Shown: piece by piece, positions 52,532-60,887 of the stretch
Layout of the letters: the number at the start of each line of letters is the position of its first letter
Position numbering within the stretch: position 1 is the first letter of the stretch
DNA from: Dethiosulfatibacter aminovorans DSM 17477
Lineage (GTDB): Bacteria > Bacillota > Clostridia > Tissierellales > Dethiosulfatibacteraceae
Reading direction: 5' to 3'
DNA length: 64,000 bases
Assembly: GCF_900142005.1 (NCBI RefSeq)
Contig: NZ_FQZL01000005.1
Coordinates: 124,001-188,000 of the forward strand
Program-made: the position numbers and the translations under genes
Notes under the pieces: model-generated
What the model saw: only the letters and a program-made list of their open reading frames with translations
What the model was told of the DNA's origin: nothing
Database searches by the model: none

Positions 52532-53461
52532 TTAAATATATGCCATTATCCATGTTACTACAGGTATTGTTACAAGTGATGTAAGTGTTCCTACAAATGT
52601 TATCTTTACAGCATAATGATGGTCTCCGCCCTTAAGTGTTGCAAATATTGGGAAGGATGGCATTGTTGGGAGTGCCATTATTATAGCGAATGTCTTTGCT
52701 ATGACCGGGTCCACAAACTGTACTGCAACAACATATATCAAAACAGGAAATGCTATGAGTTTTATGGCAGCGTGGGTATAAAGTGAAAGCTGCTTGTGTG
52801 ATCCGCTGAAGTCAACAACAGTTAGCATTGCACCCAGGTAAGCGATTGACAGATACTTGGTTGTTGCTCCAAGTCCTGATATGACTTCGAATACAGTCCC
52901 GGATGGAGTAATGTTGAGCATAAGGAATACGAGGGATATCACAAGTGTAACATTAAGTGGTGTGATGAGGCTCCTCATCAACTCTTCCCTTGTCTGGTTC
53001 TTGTTCTGATCCATGAAGTTAATTCCCATTGTCCAGTTGAACATCAAATCGAATATCATGTAGATTGCTACGACTACAAGTCCCATATTGCTGTAAAGTG
53101 CGGCAATCATTGGTATTCCTATATATCCAAGATTTCCCATGGCTGTTGCACTCTGGTGGGTATCGAGGGTAGGGCCTTCCAGTTTGCTTATCTTACCTAC
53201 AAATTTTCCTATGGCAAAGTTAATGAATATTACAACCACTGATATGACAACTGCCATCTTGCCTTCCAAAAGAACTGATCTACCGCCTAAGGTGGTGATG
53301 ACCTTGAAGATGAGTGCGGGAAGAGCAACATATATTGTGAATTTTCCTACTCCTACATACCAGTCAAGTTCCATTATCTTAAGCTTGATCGAGGCAAAAC
53401 CTATAAACATAAGCAATATCAATATAAAAACCTGTTCCAAAACTATTAACGCTTCGTTCAA
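52532..53461 (-). CDS. AEC-family transporter
   Basis: 309 residues with about ten helices, auxin efflux carrier family (PF03547): YVALPALIFKVITTL near residue 45 and ATAMGNLGYIGIPMI near residue 105 with the second half NPS/ALPTMPSFPIFATLKG motif near 280. Bacterial members carry malate, malonate or related carboxylates. The start codon is TTG with AAGGAGG upstream. It is the last gene of the unit gntP-like, nitronate-monooxygenase-like, AEC. Confidence 0.87.
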   Translation of the reverse strand: MNEALIVLEQVFILILLMFIGFASIKLKIMELDWYVGVGKFTIYVALPALIFKVITTLGGRSVLLEGKMAVVISVVVIFINFAIGKFVGKISKLEGPTLDTHQSATAMGNLGYIGIPMIAALYSNMGLVVVAIYMIFDLMFNWTMGINFMDQNKNQTREELMRSLITPLNVTLVISLVFLMLNITPSGTVFEVISGLGATTKYLSIAYLGAMLTVVDFSGSHKQLSLYTHAAIKLIAFPVLIYVVAVQFVDPVIAKTFAIIMALPTMPSFPIFATLKGGDHHYAVKITFVGTLTSLVTIPVVTWIMAYI

Positions 53462-53491
53462 TTTATCCTCCTTTATAAAGAGACAAGGCAG

Positions 53492-54451
53492 CTAGATGCA
53501 AGCCTTGTATTCTTCCATTGTATTTTCTATTAGCTCCCTGCAGCTTTTGATGCTGTCTATTAGTCCGATGGCCTGACCTGCAGGTATGAAGATGTTTTCT
53601 GCATCGCCTGCCAAATAGCTTTCTTTGGCATCAAAATTCTTAAGATGAACCAGAAGCTCTTCGGGAGATGCATTGTTTTCTTCCAGTTCAAGTATTTTTT
53701 CGGTCATCTTGTTCCTGACGCATCTGAACGCGTTCCTTATTGACTTGAAAATAACTACAGTATCTGTTGAACTGGATTCGATTATTTTGTTTTTTATGTT
53801 TTCGTGGTAATGGGATTCCTTAGTTACAGAAAAGGCAGTTCCCATTAGTACTGCTTCCGCTCCTGCAGACATCGCTGCTGCCATTCCCCGGCCGCTGCAT
53901 ATTCCCCCTGCTGCAATTACAGGCACTTGTACGCAATTCAAGGTTTCCACCAGATTGACAAACAGTCCCACTTCGTCCATTCCGGGATGTCCTCCTGCCG
54001 AATATCCTACCAGGATTATGGCGTCCGCTCCGAATTTTTCGGCTTTTAAGGCATGTCGTGGAGATACGACTTTGTGTAAAACCTTGATTCCGTTTTCTTT
54101 CAATTTTTTGATGTAATCTTCAGGATTGTTCCCTGCGGTTTCGACTACGGGGATATTTTCCTCGATTACAGCATCAATATATTCGTTGACAAGATTGCTT
54201 TTTGATTCCTTCAAAAGGGACAGATTTACACCAAAGGGTTTATCTGTTAATGCTCTTGTCTTGCGAATTTCTTTTTTTAGCAATTCCTTCGAATTAAGGT
54301 GGCTTGAGGAGAGGAATGCATATCCTCCCGCGTTGCAGATTGACGATACGAGCTTCGATTCCGAAAGCCCGTACAGTCCGCCGCATAGAAGAGGATATTC
54401 CACATTCAGCATCCTTGTGATTCTTGTGTCGTTTTTTTTCATTTTGTTCAT
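53492..54451 (-). CDS. Nitronate monooxygenase / 2-nitropropane dioxygenase-like FMN protein
   Basis: 319 residues, FMN TIM-barrel of the NPD/FabK family: CGGLYGLSESKLVSSICNAGGYAFL near the N-terminus, GADAIILVGYSAGGHPG and PVIAAGGICSGRGMAAAMSAGAEAVLMGTAF. Characterised relatives are nitronate monooxygenases or enoyl-ACP reductase FabK; in anaerobes the physiological reaction is usually unknown and oxygen chemistry is unlikely. The start follows the permease stop by 4 bases without a good ribosome site, implying coupling. An FMN enoyl reductase for an organic acid would fit the neighbourhood, as inference. Confidence 0.8.
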   Translation of the reverse strand: MNKMKKNDTRITRMLNVEYPLLCGGLYGLSESKLVSSICNAGGYAFLSSSHLNSKELLKKEIRKTRALTDKPFGVNLSLLKESKSNLVNEYIDAVIEENIPVVETAGNNPEDYIKKLKENGIKVLHKVVSPRHALKAEKFGADAIILVGYSAGGHPGMDEVGLFVNLVETLNCVQVPVIAAGGICSGRGMAAAMSAGAEAVLMGTAFSVTKESHYHENIKNKIIESSSTDTVVIFKSIRNAFRCVRNKMTEKILELEENNASPEELLVHLKNFDAKESYLAGDAENIFIPAGQAIGLIDSIKSCRELIENTMEEYKACI

Positions 54452-54455
54452 GAGG

Positions 54456-55769
54456 TTAAATTATGCCTATGGTTCCCAATGCTATTGCAAGTACTGTTGT
54501 TATCAAAGGAATTGCACACATGATTACAAATACATACTTATAGCTTTCCTTATGTGTAGTTCCCATGAGCATGAACATGGTAACAACGGCACCGTTGTGA
54601 GGAAGAGAGTCAAGTCCGCCACATGCAATTGCCGAAATCCTGTGGAATGCCTCAGCATTAAGTCCCATATCAAGGTATTGCTGACCAAGAGTTTTCATGA
54701 ATATTGCAAGTCCTCCTGATGCCGAACCGGTGATACCTGCAACTATGTTTGTAGCTAGTGCTGCAGAAATATATGGGCTGAACTGAAGACCCATTGCAAA
54801 ATCAACGAAAGTTTGGAATGCAGAAGATTGTGATACAACAGTACCAAATCCTACAAGCGCTGCAGTGTTCAATAATGGAATAAGCGCAACCTTGAATCCC
54901 TCGTTCATAGTGTTCATTTTATTTGGTATGTTACTCCAGTTCAGTGCAAGGGTTAACAGAGCGCCTATAATAAGCATTATGCTGACACCAAAGTTCTTGT
55001 CTTCAAACTGTCCTGAAAAAGCAACAATCAATACGAGTACTACTATCAAAGGTACAAAAGACTTTGCTGCTGATGGAAGTTCTTTTTCATCAGTAATGGC
55101 AAGGAATTTTTCGTCTGTAGCCATGTTGATTTTGAATCCTTCTCCTCTTTCGCGACATTTTTTCAATTCTCTTGCAAGGTATAACTGACCTGCTGCAAAC
55201 ATGAATACTGCACAGATAATACCCATTATCGGTGCTGCCATTGGAGTTGTACCAAGATAGGTTGTAGGAATCAGGTTCGGAAGTGAAGGCAAACCTGGAA
55301 GGGCAGTCATGGCGAAGGTTCCGTTACCAAGAACAAATGATCCTACCATGAACCTTTTTGGTATGTTTGCTTCCTTGTATATTCCAAGAACAAGTGGTAT
55401 TACAGTAAAGGTTTGAACGAACAAGCTAACACCACCGTAGCTTAGTATTGCAGTTGTCAAGGTTGTTATGAGAAGAACCTTGTCGGCTCCGAGTTTGTCA
55501 ATCAGGAAATTACCGATTGCCTTTGCTGAACCGCTGTCACCAAGAGCTTGACCTAGGAAAGCTCCAGTGGAAAGAAGAAAAAAGTATTTTGCAATGAAAC
55601 CGGTTGTTCCTGCAAGGAATCCTCCGCTCAGCATTGGCCATATTTCTCCACCGGTAGTGAGGATTACTACAAGAGAACATATTATGGATGCCGGTATTAC
55701 GCCAAATCCTTTGTAAACAATAACCATGATCAAAGCTAGTGAAAATAATACGCCTATTACTCCTAACAT
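54456..55769 (-). CDS. GntP-family permease
   Basis: 437 residues with about 12-14 helices. The C-terminal GGLDSLPHNGAVVTMFMLMGTTHKESY motif marks the subgroup of GntP carriers for gluconate, citrate-like and hydroxybutyrate-type acids. It is the first gene of the operon, with a sigma-54 promoter at 55878-55893 and a shared activator dyad at 56043. It probably imports the acid whose breakdown this regulon serves. Confidence 0.87.
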   Translation of the reverse strand: MLGVIGVLFSLALIMVIVYKGFGVIPASIICSLVVILTTGGEIWPMLSGGFLAGTTGFIAKYFFLLSTGAFLGQALGDSGSAKAIGNFLIDKLGADKVLLITTLTTAILSYGGVSLFVQTFTVIPLVLGIYKEANIPKRFMVGSFVLGNGTFAMTALPGLPSLPNLIPTTYLGTTPMAAPIMGIICAVFMFAAGQLYLARELKKCRERGEGFKINMATDEKFLAITDEKELPSAAKSFVPLIVVLVLIVAFSGQFEDKNFGVSIMLIIGALLTLALNWSNIPNKMNTMNEGFKVALIPLLNTAALVGFGTVVSQSSAFQTFVDFAMGLQFSPYISAALATNIVAGITGSASGGLAIFMKTLGQQYLDMGLNAEAFHRISAIACGGLDSLPHNGAVVTMFMLMGTTHKESYKYVFVIMCAIPLITTVLAIALGTIGII

Positions 55770-55877
55770 AAAATAAATACCTCCATTAGATTAGTTTAAA
55801 AAGCAATTCAGATATTCCCCCTTCGGTGCAGTATTTAGCATTACTAGTTGCAATTGCTTTCATATGGAAATATATAA

Positions 55878-55893
55878 AGCAATATATGTGCCA
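55878..55893 (-). promoter_or_regulatory. Sigma-54 promoter of the gntP-like operon
   Basis: Minus strand TTGGCACATATATTGCTT: GG (55892-55891) and GC (55880-55879) with 10 bases between. Confidence 0.8.
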
Positions 55894-56042
55894 AAAACCA
55901 CAAAAAAGATTAAATAACCATTTTTTTGCTTGAATATGTGTATTTTAGCAAACGTTTTTTTATATTGAAAAAACAGCTGTTAATTAAAGTGCCTGAAGTT
56001 GTTTTATTTATATACAAATAACGACCTGATAAATGACGTATA
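55894..56042. other. Shared divergent control region (left part)
   Basis: AT-rich DNA between the gntP-like promoter and the central dyad. No gene. Confidence 0.4.
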
Positions 56043-56059
56043 TGTATACAATGTATACA
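56043..56059. promoter_or_regulatory. Shared activator site, gntP-like operon / SDR gene
   Basis: TGTATACAATGTATACA, a perfect palindrome around a central A (19 bp with the flanking A and T). It lies about 159 bp from the gntP-like -24 element and 154 bp from the SDR one, so one site may serve both divergent sigma-54 promoters. Confidence 0.65.
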
Positions 56060-56202
56060 TGATTTGCCTTAAGCTTTCCTTCAAATTGAAAAGTATTTAA
56101 AATATAAACAGATATTCTTTTGAGACGGGGAAATAGCCAATAAGCTATTAAATAGGGAAGCGATTGCAAAATAGTATATAAGATTTGGATGTTTTGAAGA
56201 AA

Positions 56203-56219
56203 TTGGTATGATATTTGCT
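56203..56219 (+). promoter_or_regulatory. Sigma-54 promoter of the SDR gene
   Basis: TTGGTATGATATTTGCT: GG (56205-56206) and GC (56217-56218) ten bases apart. A dyad AATAGTATACACTATT (56240-56255) follows near +10. Confidence 0.75.
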
Positions 56220-56299
56220 TATAAAATTATTATGTTAAGAATAGTATACACTATTAGATACATAACAAAAAGTTAAATAAAATCATAGGAGGAATAACA

Positions 56300-57082
56300 A
56301 TGGGAAATGAAAAATTGACAATGCCAACATTTGATCTTACAGGAAAGGTAGCAATCGTAACAGGCGGAACAAAGGGATTGGGATACGGCATGTCCATGGT
56401 TCTTTCGCACTTTGGTGCTGATGTAGTAGTATCAAGCAGAAATCAGGCGGACTGTGATGAAGTGGCAGAAGAAATCAAGAAGACAGGAAAGAAGGCTTTA
56501 GGCGTGCAGTGTGACGTTATAGTCAAGGAAGAGCTTGACGAACTTGTGAAGAAGACTGTAGAAGAATTCGGCAGAGTAGACATCATGGTAAACAATGCAG
56601 GAATGGGTATAACAAAGAAAGTAATAGAAATGTCTGAAGACGAGTGGGATACAGTTCTTGATACAAACCTAAAGGGAGTATTCTTCGGAGCAGCAGCTGC
56701 AGCCAAGGAAATGATAAAGCAGGGAGACGGTGGAAGAATAATAAACATATCTTCTGCAGGCGGTCTTGTGGGAACTAAGAATATCGCTGCATACTGTGCG
56801 TCAAAAGCCGGTGTTGTAAGCCTTTCAAAGACAATGGCTATGGAATGGGGAAGATACGGGATTACAGCCAACACAGTTTGCCCCGGATATGTACCTACAT
56901 CAATCAACAAGAAACCTCTTGAGATACCAAAGGTAAGAGACCAGATACTCAGCAAGACAGCTCTTAAGAGACTTGGAACAATCGAAGAAATTGCTGCAGT
57001 AGTTACCTTCCTTGCATCTGACGCATCAAGCATCATGACCGGTGCCATAGTTGCTGCCGACATGGGAACTACCTGCAACTAA
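56300..57082 (+). CDS. Short-chain dehydrogenase/reductase
   Basis: 260 residues, classical SDR. NAD(P) motif TGGTKGLGYG (about 21-30), NNAG near 98, catalytic Ser in INISSAGG and YxxxK in AAYCASKAGVV. It probably interconverts a hydroxy acid or hydroxyacyl thioester and its ketone. AGGAGGA precedes the start. It is a single gene under a sigma-54 promoter, facing the gntP-like operon across a shared activator site. The actual substrate is unknown. Confidence 0.92.
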   Translation: MGNEKLTMPTFDLTGKVAIVTGGTKGLGYGMSMVLSHFGADVVVSSRNQADCDEVAEEIKKTGKKALGVQCDVIVKEELDELVKKTVEEFGRVDIMVNNAGMGITKKVIEMSEDEWDTVLDTNLKGVFFGAAAAAKEMIKQGDGGRIINISSAGGLVGTKNIAAYCASKAGVVSLSKTMAMEWGRYGITANTVCPGYVPTSINKKPLEIPKVRDQILSKTALKRLGTIEEIAAVVTFLASDASSIMTGAIVAADMGTTCN

Positions 57083-57124
57083 GAGAAACATATAACTCAA
57101 CAAAACACATACTAGACAACGAAC

Positions 57125-57160
57125 AAAATCTTCCGCCCCCCCTGGTGGAAGATTTTGAGC
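57125..57160 (+). terminator. Terminator after the SDR gene
   Basis: AAAATCTTCC and GGAAGATTTT around a CCCCCC loop. Confidence 0.75.
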
Positions 57161-57255
57161 TTGTCAGCATTATAACTGAATTGTAAACTTGTATATATTT
57201 GAACGTTGAACAAGATCGGGAATTAGACACTTGGTACAGAACAGATTACAGAAAG

Positions 57256-57307
57256 AAAGGGCTGCTCATCAACGGATTGTTTTCCGGTCATGAGACAGCC
57301 CCTTTTC
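57256..57307 (-). terminator. Terminator of the BKACE operon (minus strand)
   Basis: On the minus strand AAGGGGCTG...CAGCCCTTT with a second inner CATGA/TTGATG pairing, then CTTTC. Confidence 0.6.
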
Positions 57308-57322
57308 GTGTGGATAAAAAGA

Positions 57323-58138
57323 TTATAGATTTAGTATTTCCCTTGCTTCCGAAGGTGTTGCGGGTTTCTTTCCAAATTCTTCTATTACCCTTACAGCTCT
57401 TTCAACAAATTCAACATTGGATTTGGCCAGTATACCTTTTTCGTAATAAAGATTGTCTTCCATACCCACTCGTATGCCTGTTGCACCAAGAGCCAGGGAG
57501 GCATACATGATTTTAAGATGGTCCTTTCCTATTCCGAATGCACTCCAGGTTGAATTTTCAGGAAGCATTTCCTGAAGGAATAAAAGGTTTTTCACCGTAG
57601 CTTTCATTCCTCCTGGCGCACCCAATACAAACTGGAAATGAACAGGTGATTTAAGTATTCCTCTTTTGATATAATGTAGTGCATTGTACATCATCCCTGA
57701 ATCAAAAATTTCTACCTCGGGCTTGATGTTGTTTTTTTGCATGCACATTCCCAGGTTTTCAAGGAATTCAGGTGAATTTACAAAAACATGCTTATGGAGC
57801 CAGTTCATACTTCCACAGTCAAAGGAGGCCATTTCCGGCTTAATAGCCTTGATAGGAATCATTCTGTTTTCGTGAGGAGGAGGTCCGGCAGTAGTCATAT
57901 TGAGTATCAAATCATCATTTTTTTCCTTTATCCTTCCAACTATATCGGAGAATATATCTGTTGAAAGGGATTCATTTCCGTTTTCGTCCCGTGCGTGAAT
58001 ATGAGCCAGTGACGCTCCTGCCATAGAGCAGTTAACCACTTCCTCGGCAATTTCCTCAGGACTTAGAGGTATATAGGGCGAATCGTTCTTTGAGCCCCAT
58101 GATCCTGTTGTTGCAACTGTCAGTATTACTTTATCCAT
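57323..58138 (-). CDS. Beta-keto acid cleavage enzyme (BKACE, DUF849)
   Basis: 271 residues. BKACE enzymes condense a beta-keto acid with acetyl-CoA and cleave it to acetoacetate and an acyl-CoA, with zinc held by an HxH pair; here LAHIHARDENG has H46 and H48. Other motifs: LNMTTAGPPPHENRM, EIFDSGMM, FVLGAPGGMKAT, and IRVGMEDNLYY. Its partner upstream is a carnitine-dehydrogenase-like enzyme, so the pair probably makes and splits a 3-keto acid (dehydrocarnitine, 3-keto-5-aminohexanoate or another). AGGAGAA precedes the start. Confidence 0.9.
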   Translation of the reverse strand: MDKVILTVATTGSWGSKNDSPYIPLSPEEIAEEVVNCSMAGASLAHIHARDENGNESLSTDIFSDIVGRIKEKNDDLILNMTTAGPPPHENRMIPIKAIKPEMASFDCGSMNWLHKHVFVNSPEFLENLGMCMQKNNIKPEVEIFDSGMMYNALHYIKRGILKSPVHFQFVLGAPGGMKATVKNLLFLQEMLPENSTWSAFGIGKDHLKIMYASLALGATGIRVGMEDNLYYEKGILAKSNVEFVERAVRVIEEFGKKPATPSEAREILNL

Positions 58139-58150
58139 ATCTTTATTCTC

Positions 58151-59110
58151 CTATATTTTTTTATGAAGTTTCAATACTTCTACAAGCATATTGTCTCTGA
58201 ATTTAGCTATTTCAGGTCTTGTTTTCCCGATGAAATCGGGGAAATTCTCCTTCTCCGACTCCAGTCCTTTTTCGGCAACGTCATACCAGACCTTCGGCAT
58301 GTGATTAAGATTTGATAGGTCCTTGAAAACCATGTTCAATGTGGTGTCAAGCTTCGACATTCCCCTTATCCCCGCATCGCCGGCTCCCAGGTCATAGAGC
58401 ATGGCAGGCCCCAGTATGGCCCAGCGCATTCCGATGCCATAGGTTACAACCTTGTCGATGTCCTCTACAGAGCAGCAGTCGTTGATGACCATTGTGATAA
58501 GCTCCCTGTACAAAGCGAAGGATAAACGATTTCCGATGAAGCCCAGTGACTCCTTGTTTAGCATGACGGGTTCCTTGCCTATTGAAGTATAGAAGGAGAA
58601 AGCCTTGTCTACAATATCCCGGGAAGTTTTTTCGCCCTTTGTAATTTCAACAAGGGGTATGAGATGAGGGGGATTATAGGGGTGTGCACCTATACATCTT
58701 TCGGGATGTGATGAATCTTCTGCAATTTTTGTAATGAGAAGTCCCGACGTGCTGCTGGCAAAAATTGCATCTTCCGGAGCATAAAGATCTACATCCGCCA
58801 ATATTCTTTTTTTGATTTCATAATTTTCGGGTCCTGATTCCTGTATGAACCGGGAATCCTTGACGGCTTCTTCAAAATCTGTAGTAAATGTTATGTTTTC
58901 AAATATTTCCCCCATTGAGCGGTTCTCGAAGACTTGTTTGTCCTCAAGGAGTTTCAGGTTGCTGAGAATAAGTTTCTTTGATGATTCAAGCTGTTCTGGA
59001 GAAACATCATAAAGGCATACATTGCAGTTTTTCATCAGGAAGGCCGTCGCCCATCCGGACCCTATTGTTCCACTACCAATACATGTAATTTTGTTTGTTT
59101 TATCACTCAT
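58151..59110 (-). CDS. 3-hydroxyacyl-CoA dehydrogenase family protein, carnitine-dehydrogenase-like
   Basis: 319 residues from the ATG at 59110 (GAGGTGAT upstream; the longer frame to 59179 has an unrelated hydrophobic leader). NAD motif GSGTIGSGW (12-20), catalytic His143 in GAHPYNPPHLIPLVEI and Glu155, and the second domain DSLGFIGNRL-like ESLGFIGNRLSFALYREL. The sequence is closer to L-carnitine dehydrogenase and lambda-crystallin types than to the Hbd at 62483. With the BKACE gene it probably oxidises a free beta-hydroxy acid. First gene of a two-gene sigma-54 operon with a leader of only about 16 bases. Confidence 0.87.
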   Translation of the reverse strand: MSDKTNKITCIGSGTIGSGWATAFLMKNCNVCLYDVSPEQLESSKKLILSNLKLLEDKQVFENRSMGEIFENITFTTDFEEAVKDSRFIQESGPENYEIKKRILADVDLYAPEDAIFASSTSGLLITKIAEDSSHPERCIGAHPYNPPHLIPLVEITKGEKTSRDIVDKAFSFYTSIGKEPVMLNKESLGFIGNRLSFALYRELITMVINDCCSVEDIDKVVTYGIGMRWAILGPAMLYDLGAGDAGIRGMSKLDTTLNMVFKDLSNLNHMPKVWYDVAEKGLESEKENFPDFIGKTRPEIAKFRDNMLVEVLKLHKKI

Positions 59111-59135
59111 TTTATCACCTCGTACTATGATTAGA

Positions 59136-59152
59136 TGCAAGATATATGCCAA
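59136..59152 (-). promoter_or_regulatory. Sigma-54 promoter of the carnitine-dehydrogenase-like/BKACE operon
   Basis: Minus strand TTGGCATATATCTTGCA: GG (59150-59149) and GC (59138-59137) ten bases apart. No TGTATAC-type dyad was seen nearby. Confidence 0.8.
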
Positions 59153-59195
59153 TATTTGAGCGAGCAGAATAAAAGCCAAAAATCGAAACGATGAT

Positions 59196-59223
59196 TTGAC
59201 AAATTATTCAATTGTGATAATAT
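59196..59223 (+). promoter_or_regulatory. Sigma-A promoter of the sigma-54 activator gene
   Basis: TTGACA (59196-59201), 16 bases, TAATAT (59218-59223). Confidence 0.6.
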
Positions 59224-59255
59224 TTATTTAAAATACTTGAACTGGAGATAACGTT

Positions 59256-60650
59256 ATGCAGAGAAGATATCACGAAGTGACAAGGGAATTTATAAATAAA
59301 TGGGATGACGGGTTTTTACTTGACATTCTGGATAATATTTCAGATATTGTGGTGATAAATGATGCTGATACAGCTATTGTATATGTAAACAAGGCATATG
59401 AGGATATTCTTGGCTTTCCTGCTGAAAAGGCTATCGGCAAGAAGCTTTGTAATATCAATCCAGAAGCGACGGCGATAGAGGTAATGAGAATGGGGAAAGC
59501 ATCCCACAATATTGTTGAACAGATACCGAATACTGATGTTTATGTTGTAGGCCTGTCTTTCCCTATATATAAGGATGAGGAGCTTATGGGAGCCGTTTCG
59601 ATTTTCAACGATGTTTCAGAGGTATCGAGACTGACTGAAGAACTGAGCAGGGAAAGAGAGATAGTCAAGTATTACAAGAAGCAGCTTGACAAGGAGCATC
59701 TTTCCCAGTGCTTCGATGAATATATATGCGCAAATGAAAAAACAAAGGAAGTTCTTTTTCTTGCATCCAAGGTGGCGAAAACAGACACCACGGTACTAAT
59801 AAGAGGCGAGAGCGGAGTGGGTAAGGAAGTGCTGGCAAGGGCAATCTGCAATGACAGCAACAGAAGAAATCAGCCTTTCATCAAGGTGAATTGCGCGTCT
59901 ATACCTGAGAATTTGCTGGAAAGCGAACTTATGGGATATGAGGAGGGAGCTTTCACCGGTGCCAAGAAAGGCGGCAAGATGGGCAAGTTTGAACTTGCCC
60001 AGGGAGGAACCATATTTCTGGATGAAATTGGAGACATGAATCTGGCCATGCAGGCAAAGATATTGAGAGTGCTTCAGGAAAAGGAACTGGAAAGGGTCGG
60101 AGGAAACAAGACCATCAAGCTTGATGTCAGGGTAATAGCGGCAACCCACAGGGACCTGGAAAAGATGATAGCGGAAGGGACCTTCAGAAGCGACCTCTAC
60201 TACCGACTGAATGTGGTGCCCCTGTTCCTGCCTCCTCTAAGGGAAAGGAAGGATGACATAATATTGCTGGCCCGTTCAATACTTAAAAGGCTGAATGCCA
60301 AAAGCGGAGATGATGTATATTTGGCTTCCGATACAATGATGATAGTTCAGAACTATGACTGGCCCGGAAATATAAGGGAACTGAATAACGCACTGGAACA
60401 TGCCAATATAATAAGGGATGGAAACATGATAAAGGCAAGACACCTACCGGCTTATATTGCTCCAGCCAGCAACAGCAGGAAAAAAGACAGTGACAAGTAC
60501 AACTTGAAACTCAATATAGAAGTATTGGAGAAGGAACTGATAGCGGGATCTCTCTTAAGAAACAACAACAATAAGAGCAAGGTCATCGAGGAACTGGGAA
60601 TATCCAGGAGAGCTTTTTATTCAAAACTGGAAAAATATGGATTGATGTAG
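59256..60650 (+). CDS. Sigma-54 interaction domain transcriptional activator (PAS-AAA-HTH)
   Basis: 464 residues. A PAS sensor (about 20-120: [25 protein letters not shown]) probably senses a small molecule or metabolite. The AAA domain has Walker A GESGVGKE (184-191), the sigma-54 contacting loop GAFTGA (231-236), Walker B FLDEIGD (254-260) and the R-finger region. A Fis-type HTH ends the protein ([21 protein letters not shown], about 440-462). It has its own sigma-A promoter and sits between two sigma-54 operons, so it is the likely activator of the surrounding set of operons. CTGGAG precedes the start. Confidence 0.93.
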   Translation: MQRRYHEVTREFINKWDDGFLLDILDNISDIVVINDADTAIVYVNKAYEDILGFPAEKAIGKKLCNINPEATAIEVMRMGKASHNIVEQIPNTDVYVVGLSFPIYKDEELMGAVSIFNDVSEVSRLTEELSREREIVKYYKKQLDKEHLSQCFDEYICANEKTKEVLFLASKVAKTDTTVLIRGESGVGKEVLARAICNDSNRRNQPFIKVNCASIPENLLESELMGYEEGAFTGAKKGGKMGKFELAQGGTIFLDEIGDMNLAMQAKILRVLQEKELERVGGNKTIKLDVRVIAATHRDLEKMIAEGTFRSDLYYRLNVVPLFLPPLRERKDDIILLARSILKRLNAKSGDDVYLASDTMMIVQNYDWPGNIRELNNALEHANIIRDGNMIKARHLPAYIAPASNSRKKDSDKYNLKLNIEVLEKELIAGSLLRNNNNKSKVIEELGISRRAFYSKLEKYGLM

Positions 60651-60659
60651 GAAAAAAAG

Positions 60660-60698
60660 TGGCGATGTATACTAAGTATACATCGCCACTTTTTTTTA
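60660..60698 (+). terminator. Terminator of the activator gene, containing an activator-like dyad
   Basis: GTGGCGATGTATACT and its complement AGTATACATCGCCAC (60659-60689) form a long hairpin followed by TTTTTTTT. Confidence 0.85.
60666..60682. promoter_or_regulatory. Activator site candidate, distal, upstream of 4-hydroxybutyryl-CoA dehydratase
   Basis: TGTATACTAAGTATACA, palindromic around a central A and embedded in the terminator hairpin. About 159 bp from the -24 element, the same distance as the shared site has to the gntP-like promoter. Confidence 0.6.
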
Positions 60699-60709
60699 TG
60701 CCTTCAAAC

Positions 60710-60726
60710 TGTATACAATATATACA
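60710..60726. promoter_or_regulatory. Activator site candidate, proximal
   Basis: TGTATACAATATATACA, same dyad with one mismatch, 44 bp from the distal site and about 115 bp from the -24 element. Confidence 0.6.
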
Positions 60727-60830
60727 GAATTGAGTGTTGGGTTTTAATCATTTTTTTGACCAGTTGACGGGATGGCGTGAAAACCTTCAAAAAAGGCGGT
60801 TTTCAAAGAAAATGTAATTTTTTTATAATG

Positions 60831-60847
60831 TTGGCACGCTATTTGCA
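60831..60847 (+). promoter_or_regulatory. Sigma-54 promoter of the dehydratase-hbd-crt operon
   Basis: TTGGCACGCTATTTGCA: GG (60833-60834) and GC (60845-60846) ten bases apart, essentially consensus. TTTATTTGCAAATAAA, a perfect palindrome (60851-60866), overlaps the expected start site. Confidence 0.9.
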
Positions 60848-60887
60848 CTGTTTATTTGCAAATAAAAAAACATTAGGAGGAACCAAA

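Noticed and set aside
60777-60887. An N-terminal extension of 37 residues for the 4-hydroxybutyryl-CoA dehydratase
   Set aside because: The extension runs over the sigma-54 promoter and lacks a ribosome site; the ATG at 60888 has TTAGGAGGA and gives ligand positions offset by one from the characterised enzyme.
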